A stretch of 64,000 nucleotides of DNA, taken from Ga0077536 sp943370145 (GTDB taxonomy: Bacteria; Pseudomonadota; Gammaproteobacteria; Ga0077536). The stretch is taken from assembly GCA_943370145.1 (NCBI GenBank), contig CALRPY020000019.1, positions 1 to 64,000 on the forward strand, in the 5' to 3' direction. The position numbers were made by a program, and so were the translations under genes. Positions 1 through 8,277 of this stretch are shown here, one piece after another. Position 1 is the stretch's first letter; the number at the start of each line of letters is the position of its first letter. The notes below the pieces were generated by a model. It was not told where the DNA came from. It worked only from the letters and a program-made list of their open reading frames with translations, and did no database searches.

Positions 1-1818
1 CTCTCCGCGCGACAGGCGGCCGCGATGCGGACGGAACTCGCGCGCCTGCGCTCAACGCCGCCGGCGGCGCCGCTCTACAAGCAGGTGCTCGACTATCTCG
101 CGCTGGCGCCCCACTGGGCCAGCCAGAACCTGCAGCTCCAGTTCGGCGCGGCGATGAAGACCTTGAGCGAGCTCGAACCCCGGGCCGCCCTCTTCATCCA
201 GGACCAGCTCCGTGGCAGCGCGCTGTTGTTCCATGCCGAAATCGTCGACAGCCTCGTACGCGATGCGAATCGCCTGAACGGCGTCAGCAACCGGCTGTTC
301 GACGACGACGTCGGCGGCGGCCTGCGCGCACTGAACCCCGGCCTGGCGCGTGGCGTGCTGCGCTTCGCGCTGGACACGCCGCTCGCGGACCTGCGCCGCG
401 AGCATATATATGTATTGCCGGAGACCGTGTCGGACCTGCCGCCCGTGGCGGGAATCCTCACCGCCGGCGAAGGCAATCCCCTGTCGCACGTGCAGCTGCT
501 CGCGCGCAACCTCGGCATTCCGAACGTCGCCTTCGACGCGCGCCTCATTGCCAGGCTGCGCGCCCACGACGGCCAACGCATCGTGCTCGCCGCGAGTCCT
601 GGCGGCGCGGTCCGCATCCTGCCCGCAAGCGCGGACACCGATCCACTGTTCACGCAAGACGTGGCGGCGGCGAGCGCCGCCGCGATTGAAGTCGACCTCC
701 ACAAGCTCGCGCTCGGCGAGCGGCGCTTCATCCGCCTCGACGCGCTGCGCGCGAGCGATTCCGGCCGCACGGTGGGACCCAAGGCGGCCAAGCTCGGGGA
801 GCTGAAGTCGCGCTACCCGGACGCCGTCGCCGAAGGCATCGCAATTCCCTTCGGGCGCTTTCGCGCCCTGCTGGACCAGCCGGCGCCGGGCGAGCCCGGC
901 AGCGTGTTCGAGTGGATGCAGCGCGAATACGACCGTCTAGCCGCGCTGCCCGCCGACAGCGCCGATCGACGCGCGCAGACCGAGGCGTTTCGCGCGCGAC
1001 TCGCCGCATGGGTCGAGCAGGCGGACCCCGGCCCCGCCTTCCGCGAGGAACTCTCCGCCTTGATGCGCGAGGTGTTCGGCGCCGACGGCAGCTACGGCGT
1101 GTTCGTGCGCAGCGACACCAATGTCGAGGACCTGCCCGGCTTCACCGGCGCGGGGCTCAACCTGACGTTGCCGAACGTGGTCGGCGAGGCCGGGATCTTC
1201 CGCGCGATCGCCCGCGTGTGGGCGTCGCCCTTCAGCGCCCGCGCCTTCGCGTGGCGGCAGTCATTGATGCGTGAGCCCGAACACGTCTATCCGGCCGTGC
1301 TCCTGCTCCAAAGCGTCGACAGCGAGAAGTCCGGCGTCATGGTCACGCGCGAAATCGACACCGGCAACCCGGCGTGGCTCTCGGTCGCGGTCAACGAAGG
1401 AGTCGGCGGCGCCGTCGACGGCCAGTCGGCCGAATCGCTGCGCATTCACGTCGCAAGCGGCGAGGTGCGCCTGCTTGCGCAGGCCACCACGGCGCTGCGA
1501 CGACAGATCGCGCCGGCCGGCGGTATCCGCGAGCTGCCGGTCAGCGGCGGCGACGCCGTGCTGACGCCGCAGGAAATCCGCACGCTGCGCGACTTTGCGC
1601 GCGAGCTGCCGCAGCGTTTTCCCGCGATCGTCGATGCCGCGGGGCAGGCCGCGCCGGCCGATGTCGAGTTCGGCTTCCAGCGCGGGCGCTTGCGGCTGTT
1701 CCAGATCCGTCCCTTCCTCGACAACGCGAAAACGCGCGGGATAGGTTATCTGCAGGCGCTGGATGCGCATGCGGGACAGGCGGCCGCGGGGAGCGTCGAT
1801 CTGGATCGCAGGCCATGA
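1..1818 (+). CDS. PEP-utiliser-like protein: phosphohistidine domain plus PPDK-type ATP-grasp (5' partial)
   Basis: The frame is open to base 1, so the true start lies outside the window; the first in-frame ATG is at 25. Counting from that Met, a swivelling phosphohistidine domain lies around residues 100-210, with the His motif NPLSHVQLLARN and likely phospho-acceptor His155. A pyruvate-phosphate-dikinase type ATP/PEP-binding domain follows at about 235-590, seen in VGPKAAKLGEL, RSDTNVEDLPGFTGAG and the closing FGFQRGRLRLFQIRP. There is no C-terminal PEP/pyruvate TIM barrel, and the order (His domain first, ATP-grasp second) is the reverse of PEP synthase. The family fits ATP-dependent phosphotransfer through a phosphohistidine, but no substrate can be named. 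The stop overlaps the next start by 4 bp (ATGA), so the two genes are probably translationally coupled. Confidence 0.8.
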   Translation, partial: LSARQAAAMRTELARLRSTPPAAPLYKQVLDYLALAPHWASQNLQLQFGAAMKTLSELEPRAALFIQDQLRGSALLFHAEIVDSLVRDANRLNGVSNRLFDDDVGGGLRALNPGLARGVLRFALDTPLADLRREHIYVLPETVSDLPPVAGILTAGEGNPLSHVQLLARNLGIPNVAFDARLIARLRAHDGQRIVLAASPGGAVRILPASADTDPLFTQDVAAASAAAIEVDLHKLALGERRFIRLDALRASDSGRTVGPKAAKLGELKSRYPDAVAEGIAIPFGRFRALLDQPAPGEPGSVFEWMQREYDRLAALPADSADRRAQTEAFRARLAAWVEQADPGPAFREELSALMREVFGADGSYGVFVRSDTNVEDLPGFTGAGLNLTLPNVVGEAGIFRAIARVWASPFSARAFAWRQSLMREPEHVYPAVLLLQSVDSEKSGVMVTREIDTGNPAWLSVAVNEGVGGAVDGQSAESLRIHVASGEVRLLAQATTALRRQIAPAGGIRELPVSGGDAVLTPQEIRTLRDFARELPQRFPAIVDAAGQAAPADVEFGFQRGRLRLFQIRPFLDNAKTRGIGYLQALDAHAGQAAAGSVDLDRRP

Positions 1819-3149
1819 AGTCTGCGGGACTGCGGCCGGTACTGGCGTGTCGGCTCATGTTCGGTGCCGCCGCGCTCGGCATGGCCTCGTTCGCGGCCGG
1901 CTATCCACTGGACGGCTATCAGGACACCGGCATCGGCCGCCTCGAAGAAGCGCGACGGGTGCAGGCTGGCGAGCTGCCGGGCGTGAAGCAGCCCCGCGGC
2001 GCGCTGCTCGCCCGCCAGGACGTGGACCTGCGCCTGGTCGGCCATTCGTACGATCTGCCCCCGCGCGACGAGGACTTCACGCGCCAGATCGGCACGCTGC
2101 TGGGGCAATACGCCGATCGCTATGCAATCTCGGTGCTGGACGTCAGCGACCCTGGCGCGCCGCGTTATGCGGAAATCAACGGCGACCTGCTGCGGAATCC
2201 CGGCAGCGTCGGCAAGCTGCTGGTCGCCCTTGCACTGTTCCAGAAGCTCGCCGATCTCTATCCCGACGACGAGTCCCGGCGCTGGGCAATCCTCAAATCG
2301 ACGGTCGTCACCGCCGACGAGTTCGTGCTGCGGGACTCCCACACCGTGCGCCGTTGGGACCGTGAGAAGGAGCAGCTGATCAGGCGGCCGCTCGCCCCGG
2401 GCGATCGCGGCACGCTGTTCGAGCACCTGGACTGGATGTTGTCGGCGAGTTCGAACTCGGCGGCGGCGGCCTTGATGAAGGAAGGCATGCTGCTGACCGC
2501 CTTCGGCACCGCCTATCCCGTGTCCTTCGAGGAAGGTCGACGCTATTTCGCCGAAACGCCGCGCGCGTCGCTGAGCGCGACACTGGCGGAATTCATCGAG
2601 GCGCCCGTCACGCGCAACGGGCTCGACCTGTCCCGCCTGCGCCAGGGCTCCTTTTTCACCGCGACCGGCAAGCGCAAGGTGCAGGGAACGTCCAGCCACG
2701 CGACGACGCGCGAACTGATGCGTTACATGCTGAAACTGGAACAGGGTCGGCTGGTGGACGCGTTTTCGTCGCGGGAGATCAAGCGCCTGCTCTACAGCAC
2801 CGAGCGGCGCATCCGCTACGCTTCGTCGCCGGCGCTGTTCAATTCCGCGGTCTACTTCAAGAGTGGCTCACTGTTCGGCTGCCAGCCGGAGCCCGGCTTC
2901 GTGTGTCGCCCCTATGCCGGCAACGTCCGCAACTTCATGAACTCGGCGGTGATTGTCGAGCATCCGGCGCAGGGCCGGCGCATGCATTACATCGTCACGC
3001 TGACGTCGAACGTGCTGCGCCGAAACTCGGCGGTTGACCACCAGTCACTCGCGACTAGAATTCAGAGGCTGATGGAGAAATTGCACCCGGCGGGCGCCGC
3101 GGTGGCGACGGGCAGGTCAGGGGCCGAAAAAAAAGAAGGGCTGCCATAG
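1815..3149 (+). CDS. Class A beta-lactamase-fold serine hydrolase, exported
   Basis: This 444-residue protein starts at the ATG that overlaps the previous stop. A hydrophobic N-terminus ending near residue 29 looks like a signal peptide. The active-site triad of the penicillin-recognising serine hydrolases is present: S131-V-G-K134 (SxxK), S212-S-N214 (SxN) and K349-S-G351 (KTG equivalent). At 444 residues it is longer than secreted class A beta-lactamases (about 290), with extra sequence before the SxxK box. A periplasmic peptidase or transpeptidase-like role is more likely than drug resistance, but this is inference. Coupling to a phosphohistidine/ATP-grasp gene is odd for a beta-lactamase. 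The stop codon lies inside the hairpin that terminates the convergent small gene. Confidence 0.75.
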   Translation: MKSAGLRPVLACRLMFGAAALGMASFAAGYPLDGYQDTGIGRLEEARRVQAGELPGVKQPRGALLARQDVDLRLVGHSYDLPPRDEDFTRQIGTLLGQYADRYAISVLDVSDPGAPRYAEINGDLLRNPGSVGKLLVALALFQKLADLYPDDESRRWAILKSTVVTADEFVLRDSHTVRRWDREKEQLIRRPLAPGDRGTLFEHLDWMLSASSNSAAAALMKEGMLLTAFGTAYPVSFEEGRRYFAETPRASLSATLAEFIEAPVTRNGLDLSRLRQGSFFTATGKRKVQGTSSHATTRELMRYMLKLEQGRLVDAFSSREIKRLLYSTERRIRYASSPALFNSAVYFKSGSLFGCQPEPGFVCRPYAGNVRNFMNSAVIVEHPAQGRRMHYIVTLTSNVLRRNSAVDHQSLATRIQRLMEKLHPAGAAVATGRSGAEKKEGLP

Positions 3150-3156
3150 GCAGCCC
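3127..3156 (-). terminator. Rho-independent terminator of the small minus-strand gene, overlapping the convergent stop codon
   Basis: A perfect 8-bp stem (3138-3145 with 3149-3156, 3-nt loop) is followed, on the minus strand, by a run rich in T (complement of 3127-3137). The TAG stop of the plus-strand hydrolase (3147-3149) sits in the loop and right arm. On the plus strand the hairpin lacks a downstream T-run. Confidence 0.85.
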
Positions 3157-3188
3157 CAATACGCTGGTGACAGGTTGCCCTGTCTTAC

Positions 3189-3389
3189 TCACCCACGGAG
3201 GTCGTTGACCGAACTCGCACGTGCCAGAAGCGCCCGCCCCTTCCGGGTGACGAAACCCTCCTCACTGACGAATCCGCTGGCGATCGCTGCCTGGAGCAGG
3301 CCACGCTCCATCTGCCTGGGTTCATAGACGATACCGTCCCCATAGCGATGGTCGAGCAGCCTGGCGATTGCCGTTTCAAACTGGTTCAA
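3189..3389 (-). CDS. Small protein of unknown function, probable TTG start
   Basis: A 66-residue protein I do not recognise. Its composition is ordinary for a cytoplasmic protein, with a helical N-terminus (NQFETAIARLLDHRYGDG) and a basic segment (VTRKGRALLARASS) near the C-terminus; there is no signal peptide or membrane segment. An upstream ATG at 3407 would add six residues, but that ATG has no ribosome-binding site, whereas AAGGGAG lies exactly 7 nt before the TTG at 3389. The gene is supported as real by a sigma70-like promoter upstream (3459-3486) and a strong terminator downstream (3127-3156), making it a complete monocistronic unit between convergent and co-directional neighbours. Confidence 0.65.
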   Translation of the reverse strand: MNQFETAIARLLDHRYGDGIVYEPRQMERGLLQAAIASGFVSEEGFVTRKGRALLARASSVNDLRG

Positions 3390-3396
3390 GCACTGA

Positions 3397-3403
3397 CTCC
3401 CTT
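3397..3403 (-). promoter_or_regulatory. Shine-Dalgarno deciding a TTG start at 3389
   Basis: AAGGGAG on the minus strand, 7 nt before TTG. It lies inside the alternative ATG-initiated frame (3407), which argues against that ATG. Confidence 0.6.
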
Positions 3404-3458
3404 GCATCCCGGGCGCGCCTGCGGCCGCCCGATTAATTCGTCCAACTATTAGGGCGTT

Positions 3459-3486
3459 AGGATAGTTCGCGTATCAATGATGTCAA
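3459..3486 (-). promoter_or_regulatory. Sigma70-like promoter for the small minus-strand gene
   Basis: On the minus strand a perfect -35 TTGACA (3481-3486) is followed after 16 bp by TATCCT (3459-3464, 4 of 6 consensus). It sits in a locally AT-rich island between zapE and the small gene. A second TTGACA lies at 3488-3493. Confidence 0.6.
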
Positions 3487-3508
3487 GTGTCAAATATAAG
3501 CAATTGTA

Positions 3509-4603
3509 TTAAATGGAAATATGAGGGCGGGCGAGGTATTCGTGAGACTGCATTTCGGTCAGGCGGCTGACGCTGCGGCGGAATGCCGGGGCCAGCCGCT
3601 CGCCGCGGTATAGCCCTTCCGGCGGGGCGGCCGCGCTGATCAGGAGATTGACGTTGCGGTCGTAGAGTTCGTCGAGGAGGTTGATGAAGCGGCGGGCGGC
3701 ATCGTTCTGGTCGTCCGTCATCACAGGCACGCCGCTGACGATGACCGTGTGGAAGCAGCGGCCGATTTCGATGTAATCCAGGGTGCCGCGCGGTCCCCCG
3801 CAGAGCTCCGCGAACTCGCACCAGAGCACGCCATCGGCGCAACCCCTGACCGGCAGCACACGCCCCTCCACCTCGAAATCGAAGGCGGCGGCCGCCCCGT
3901 TGGTGAGCGCCTCGAACTGCGCGGCCAGCGTTGCGCGGGCCGCCGAGTCGTCGGGCACATGGTAGACCGCCGCCTGTTCGAGCGTGCGGAGGCGGAAATC
4001 GACGGCGCCGACGAGTTCGAGCACCGTCAGCCGTTCCTTCAGCAGCTGGATCGCGGGCAGAAATCGTTCCCGCTGCAGCCCCCCGCGATAGAGGTTGTCC
4101 GGCGCGTCGTTGGACGTGGTGATGAGGATCACGCCGCTGTCGAACAGGGCCTTGAGCAAGCGCGCGAGCAGCATCGCGTCGGTGATGTCGGTGACGTGGA
4201 ATTCGTCGAGGCACAACACCCTGAGCGACGAGGCCCACTTCTTCGCGATCACCTTCAGCGGGTCCTGCACCTGCCGCAGCTCCTTCAGCTCTGCGTGCAC
4301 CGCGCGCATGAAAGAGTGGAAATGCTGGCGCTTGCGCATTTCCGGCGGCAGGCAGTCGAAGAACATGTCGACCAGCAGGGTCTTGCCGCGGCCGACGCTG
4401 CCCCACAGGTAAAGGCCCTTGGGCATGGCTTCGGTTGGGGCAGGCGCCGCGGCGCGCCAGGACCACCAGCGACGCTGCGGCGCCGGCTTCGGACTCAGCT
4501 CGCGGTAAATCGCATCGAGGTGCTCGGCAGCCAGGCGCTGCGCCGGGTCGCGCTGGAAACCGGGCCTGGCCAGCTGGCTTTCATAGCGTGAGAGCGGGGT
4601 CAT
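3509..4603 (-). CDS. zapE: Cell division protein ZapE (AFG1-like ATPase)
   Basis: This 364-residue P-loop ATPase of the AFG1/ZapE family is known to act at the Z-ring in Gram-negative bacteria. The Walker A motif GSVGRGKT lies at residues 68-75 and is preceded by the family's GLYLW. The Walker B segment VLCLDEFHVTDITDA and the sensor segment ITTSNDAPDNLY follow. Length and architecture match the family (about 360-375 residues). The start gives the usual short N-terminus with a SRYE motif. It is transcribed away from the divergent phosphatase gene at 4822. Confidence 0.93.
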   Translation of the reverse strand: MTPLSRYESQLARPGFQRDPAQRLAAEHLDAIYRELSPKPAPQRRWWSWRAAAPAPTEAMPKGLYLWGSVGRGKTLLVDMFFDCLPPEMRKRQHFHSFMRAVHAELKELRQVQDPLKVIAKKWASSLRVLCLDEFHVTDITDAMLLARLLKALFDSGVILITTSNDAPDNLYRGGLQRERFLPAIQLLKERLTVLELVGAVDFRLRTLEQAAVYHVPDDSAARATLAAQFEALTNGAAAAFDFEVEGRVLPVRGCADGVLWCEFAELCGGPRGTLDYIEIGRCFHTVIVSGVPVMTDDQNDAARRFINLLDELYDRNVNLLISAAAPPEGLYRGERLAPAFRRSVSRLTEMQSHEYLARPHISI

Positions 4604-4821
4604 CGCAACGCGCCCGCGCAGCGCTGGCGGTACCGTGGTTCAAGCGCGATGCCGGACAAGGACCGCATTCGTTGGCGTGCTCGGATTCATGTTCAAGTCC
4701 CGGATGATAACCCGCGCAGCCGCCGCCGCGAACTCGCCGGAACGCGCACAGCCGCCGGCCGCGCGCGGCAAGAACCGCCCGACGCCTAGCCAGCACGCCG
4801 CGTCGGCGGCATGCTGGGACG

Positions 4822-6990
4822 ATGTCGCCACCCCGTCTGTCGCTACGCTGGAAGATTCTCCTCCTGCTCGCCGCCATCGCGCTGGGCCCGGTGGTGTTCA
4901 TCGCCTGGACCGACCTCAACACCATCGCGACGCTGGGCTCGACGCTGGCCGGCCAGTCCGCGCAGGCCCTCGCCGCACAGACACGCGCCAACCTCCAGCA
5001 GCTCGCCGACAGCCACGCGCGCGCCATCGAGCGCCAGCGGCAGCTCGTCGAACTGGTGCTGCGCACCCAGGCCCGCGAGATCAATCGCGCGCTCGCGGCC
5101 GCGCCACCCGTGACCGCCGCGGTGCTGTGGGCGGACGAACTGGAGCACACGGCCGCTGCGGGCGGACTGGTGTCCCAGCCCGAGAAGTACTTTCGCCAGG
5201 TCGATGCCACGACCCGCGCGCCGCTCGCCCTGTCGTTCGACCAGCTCGTGTTCCACCGCGTCGCGCCGGATGCGACGGCACCGGCCCGCGACCGCCAGCG
5301 CGAGCCCGATGCGCGCCGCCTCGCCGCGCTCGCGCCACTCTTCCGCGAACTGCACGACAGCCATCCGTCCCTCGTGTACTGGCAGTACGCGACGCTCCGC
5401 GACGGGCTGCACGCGAGCTTTCCCGCGCACGCCGGATATCCGGCGAATTACGACCCTCGCACGCGCACCTGGTACGAGCGGCAACGCGCGCGCCAGACGC
5501 TCGACTGGTCGCCACCGCACACCGACGTCAGCACGCGACTCGCGATGGTGTCGGCGACGATGCCGCTATGGACGGCCACCGGCGAATTCGCCGGCGTCAC
5601 CGGCATCGACGTGCGCGTCACGCAGCTGCTGCAGCCGTTGAGCCTGCCGCGGCACATCGCGACGAGCAGCCAGGTGCTCGTCACGGCGTTGACCCAGTCC
5701 GCCGTCGAGCCGGCGGGACTGCAGGTCATCGCGCGCAACGATCACCTGGACGTCGGCGACAACTGGGAGGACATCCGCCACGTCGAGTGGCTGCGCTTCG
5801 ATCGCGAACCGGAAACCGCGGTCATCGCCGCCGACATGCGCGAAGGCCGCGACGGCATTCGCACGGTCAACCTGCGTGGACAACGCACTTACTGTGTGTT
5901 TCGCCGGATTGGCGCGAACGGCCTGTACCTCGTGTTCCTGGTGCCCGCGCAGGCGGCAATCCGACCGGCGCAGGACGCCGCGGACTACGCGCTCACGACG
6001 ACGCGCCGCCAGCAGGATGCGCTGCTGCTGATCGCCTGCACGGTGACGGGACTCGTGTTCCTGCTGTCCCTGATCGCCTCGCGCGCGATCACCGGACCGA
6101 TCGGTGCGCTGGAGCGCGCGGTCGGCGCGGTCGCCCGCGGGGACTTCTCCACGCGCGTGCACATCGCCACCGGTGACGAACTCCAGGCGCTCGGCGATTC
6201 GTTCAACGCGATGATTCCGCAGCTTGCCGAGCACACGCGGGTGCAGAAGTCGCTCGCGGTCGCACGCGAAGTGCAACAGCAGCTGCTGCCACGCGAGGCG
6301 CCGGTCGTCGACGGGATAGACATCGCCGGCTTGAGCCTCTACTGCGACGAAACCGGCGGCGATTACTTCGACTTCCTGGACCTGCGCAACGTGGGCCGCC
6401 AGGCGGTGGGGGCCGTCGTCGGCGACGTATCCGGCCATGGCGTCGCCGCAGCACTGCTGATGGCGACCGCGCGCGCGCTGCTCCACGGGTCGCTGACGGC
6501 CAGGTCCTCGCCGTCGGAAATCGTCGCCGTGCTCAACCGTCATCTCGCGGCTGACGTGAGGCCGGGCTATTTCATGACCCTGTTCGCCGTCTTCATCGAT
6601 CTCGAACAACGCAGCTTCTCGTGGTCCAGCGCGGGCCACGACCCGGCCCTGTGGTGGCACTCGGCCAGCGGGACCATCACCGAGATGAGCGGCGAGGACA
6701 TTCCGCTCGCGATCGACCTCGGCTGGAATTTCCACCCGTCGGCCGTGGCCCGGTTCGAAGCAGGCGACGTCGTACTGATCGTCACCGATGGCCTGTGGGA
6801 AACGAAGTCGGAACAGGGCGATCGCTTCGGCAAGTCGCGCATGCGCGAAATCCTGCACGAACACCACGCGCGGCCGGCGGCGGAGATTGCGCGCGCCGTG
6901 TCGGACGCCGCGGCGGCATTCCGTGGGCTCGCGCCCCAGCGTGACGACCTGACGGTGGTGGCCATCAGGATCGGGACGCTGCCGGCCTGA
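4822..6990 (+). CDS. Membrane sensor SpoIIE/PP2C-type serine phosphatase (Cache-HAMP-SpoIIE)
   Basis: This 722-residue protein has a first transmembrane segment at about 9-29, a large periplasmic part consistent with a Cache-type sensor (about 30-400), and a second transmembrane segment at about 402-421. A HAMP linker (about 421-475, with ITGPIGALE and GDELQALGDSFN) leads to a C-terminal SpoIIE/PP2C phosphatase from about 480. Metal-binding aspartate motifs are visible: GGDYFDF (about 512), GDVSGHG (about 534) and VTDGLWE (about 654). By family, it would dephosphorylate an anti-sigma antagonist or similar phosphoserine partner in response to a periplasmic ligand. No STAS antagonist or HPK-like anti-sigma kinase is next to it, so the partner must be elsewhere. 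An ATG at 4811 is in another frame; 4822 is the start used. Confidence 0.88.
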   Translation: MSPPRLSLRWKILLLLAAIALGPVVFIAWTDLNTIATLGSTLAGQSAQALAAQTRANLQQLADSHARAIERQRQLVELVLRTQAREINRALAAAPPVTAAVLWADELEHTAAAGGLVSQPEKYFRQVDATTRAPLALSFDQLVFHRVAPDATAPARDRQREPDARRLAALAPLFRELHDSHPSLVYWQYATLRDGLHASFPAHAGYPANYDPRTRTWYERQRARQTLDWSPPHTDVSTRLAMVSATMPLWTATGEFAGVTGIDVRVTQLLQPLSLPRHIATSSQVLVTALTQSAVEPAGLQVIARNDHLDVGDNWEDIRHVEWLRFDREPETAVIAADMREGRDGIRTVNLRGQRTYCVFRRIGANGLYLVFLVPAQAAIRPAQDAADYALTTTRRQQDALLLIACTVTGLVFLLSLIASRAITGPIGALERAVGAVARGDFSTRVHIATGDELQALGDSFNAMIPQLAEHTRVQKSLAVAREVQQQLLPREAPVVDGIDIAGLSLYCDETGGDYFDFLDLRNVGRQAVGAVVGDVSGHGVAAALLMATARALLHGSLTARSSPSEIVAVLNRHLAADVRPGYFMTLFAVFIDLEQRSFSWSSAGHDPALWWHSASGTITEMSGEDIPLAIDLGWNFHPSAVARFEAGDVVLIVTDGLWETKSEQGDRFGKSRMREILHEHHARPAAEIARAVSDAAAAFRGLAPQRDDLTVVAIRIGTLPA

Positions 6991-7085
6991 ATGGCCGGGC
7001 GCAATTCCGCGCCACCCTGCAGCCGAGGCAGCGCGCCCGTGCCGAACATGGCTCGGCCCCAGCAGGCGGTTTCTCGCCCGGGTGT

Positions 7086-8171
7086 TCAGAACAGGCTCAG
7101 CTGGGCCTCGTCCTTGCGCGGCGGCACGAAGTGCGCCGTCGACAGCGCGTGATCGCTGCGCACAAGCCCGAGACGACGACAGGCGGCCTGGAAGCGGGCC
7201 CGGATCAGCTGGGCGAAGACGCCGGTACCGGACATGCGGGTACCGAAGGACGCATCGTTCAGTCGGCCGTCGCGCAGTTCCCGGACCAGCGAAAGCACGT
7301 GGGAGGCCTTCAGCGGATAGTGCTGTTGCAGCCAGGCCTGGAACAGCGGATTGACCTCGCGCGGCAACCTGAGCATCACGTAGCCTGCATGCCGGCAGCC
7401 CGCCGCGGCGGCGGCCGCGAGGATGTCTTCCATTTCACTGTCGTTCAGCGCGGGGATCACCGGCGCCACCATCACGCCGCAGCGGATCCCGGCCGACGCC
7501 AGCGCGCGCAGGGCTTCGAGGCGCCGCTGCGGCGCCGAGGCTCGCGGCTCCAGGCGCCGCGCGAGTTCGTGATCCAGCGAAGTGATCGACAGGAAGACCT
7601 GCACGAGATCGTGCTTCGAAAGTTCCTGCAGCAGGTCGATGTCGCGCTCGACGAGCGCGGACTTGGTGACGATGCTGACCGGATGCCGGGTCTCGACCAG
7701 CACTTCGAGGACCCTGCGCGTCACTGCATATTCGCGCTCGATCGGCTGGTACGCATCGGTGTTCGCACCGAGCATGATGGGCACGCACTGGTAGCGTGGC
7801 GCCGACAGTTCGTTCCGCAGCACCGCCGCCGCGTCGACCTTGGCGAATAGCCTGCTTTCGAAATCGAGGCCGGGCGACAGGTCGAGGTAGGCGTGGGTCG
7901 GCCGCGCGTAGCAGTAGGTGCAGCCGTGCTCGCAGCCGCGGTAAGGATTGATCGTCTGGTCGAACGGCAAATCGGGCGACTGGTTGCGACTGATGACGCT
8001 GCGCGGACGCTCCAGGCTCACCACCGTGCGCAGCCTGGCCTGTCCGTCTTCCGCGTCGCCCGGCCAGTCGTCGACCACCGCCTCGCGCCGCGTGTCGAGG
8101 TAACGCGGGTCGGGCCTCGACGCGGAGCCGCGTCCCCTGGACGGGCGATCGTTCGGTGGGCCTTGTGTCAT
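7086..8171 (-). CDS. PA0069-family radical SAM protein
   Basis: This 361-residue protein has the radical SAM cluster Cys80-x3-Cys84-x2-Cys87 (YRGCEHGCTYCYARP), the signature of the SplB-like/PA0069 family. LEPRASAPQRRLEALRAL and GVMVAPVIPALND are also typical. The frame stays open upstream into rmuC, but the ATG at 8171 gives the family's usual disordered, Arg-rich N-terminus and avoids overlap with the divergent gene. Function in this family is not established; a 4Fe-4S-dependent SAM reaction is expected. It converges with the phosphatase gene ending 95 bp away. Confidence 0.9.
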   Translation of the reverse strand: MTQGPPNDRPSRGRGSASRPDPRYLDTRREAVVDDWPGDAEDGQARLRTVVSLERPRSVISRNQSPDLPFDQTINPYRGCEHGCTYCYARPTHAYLDLSPGLDFESRLFAKVDAAAVLRNELSAPRYQCVPIMLGANTDAYQPIEREYAVTRRVLEVLVETRHPVSIVTKSALVERDIDLLQELSKHDLVQVFLSITSLDHELARRLEPRASAPQRRLEALRALASAGIRCGVMVAPVIPALNDSEMEDILAAAAAAGCRHAGYVMLRLPREVNPLFQAWLQQHYPLKASHVLSLVRELRDGRLNDASFGTRMSGTGVFAQLIRARFQAACRRLGLVRSDHALSTAHFVPPRKDEAQLSLF

Positions 8172-8277
8172 GCGCGTGGCGTTCCTGCCGTTCGACCTCG
8201 GGTGAAGGCCCAGCGTATCATTCCCGTTGCGACCCCGGGCACGCCCGCCGCCCCTCCATTGGACCTTGCAGAACCAG

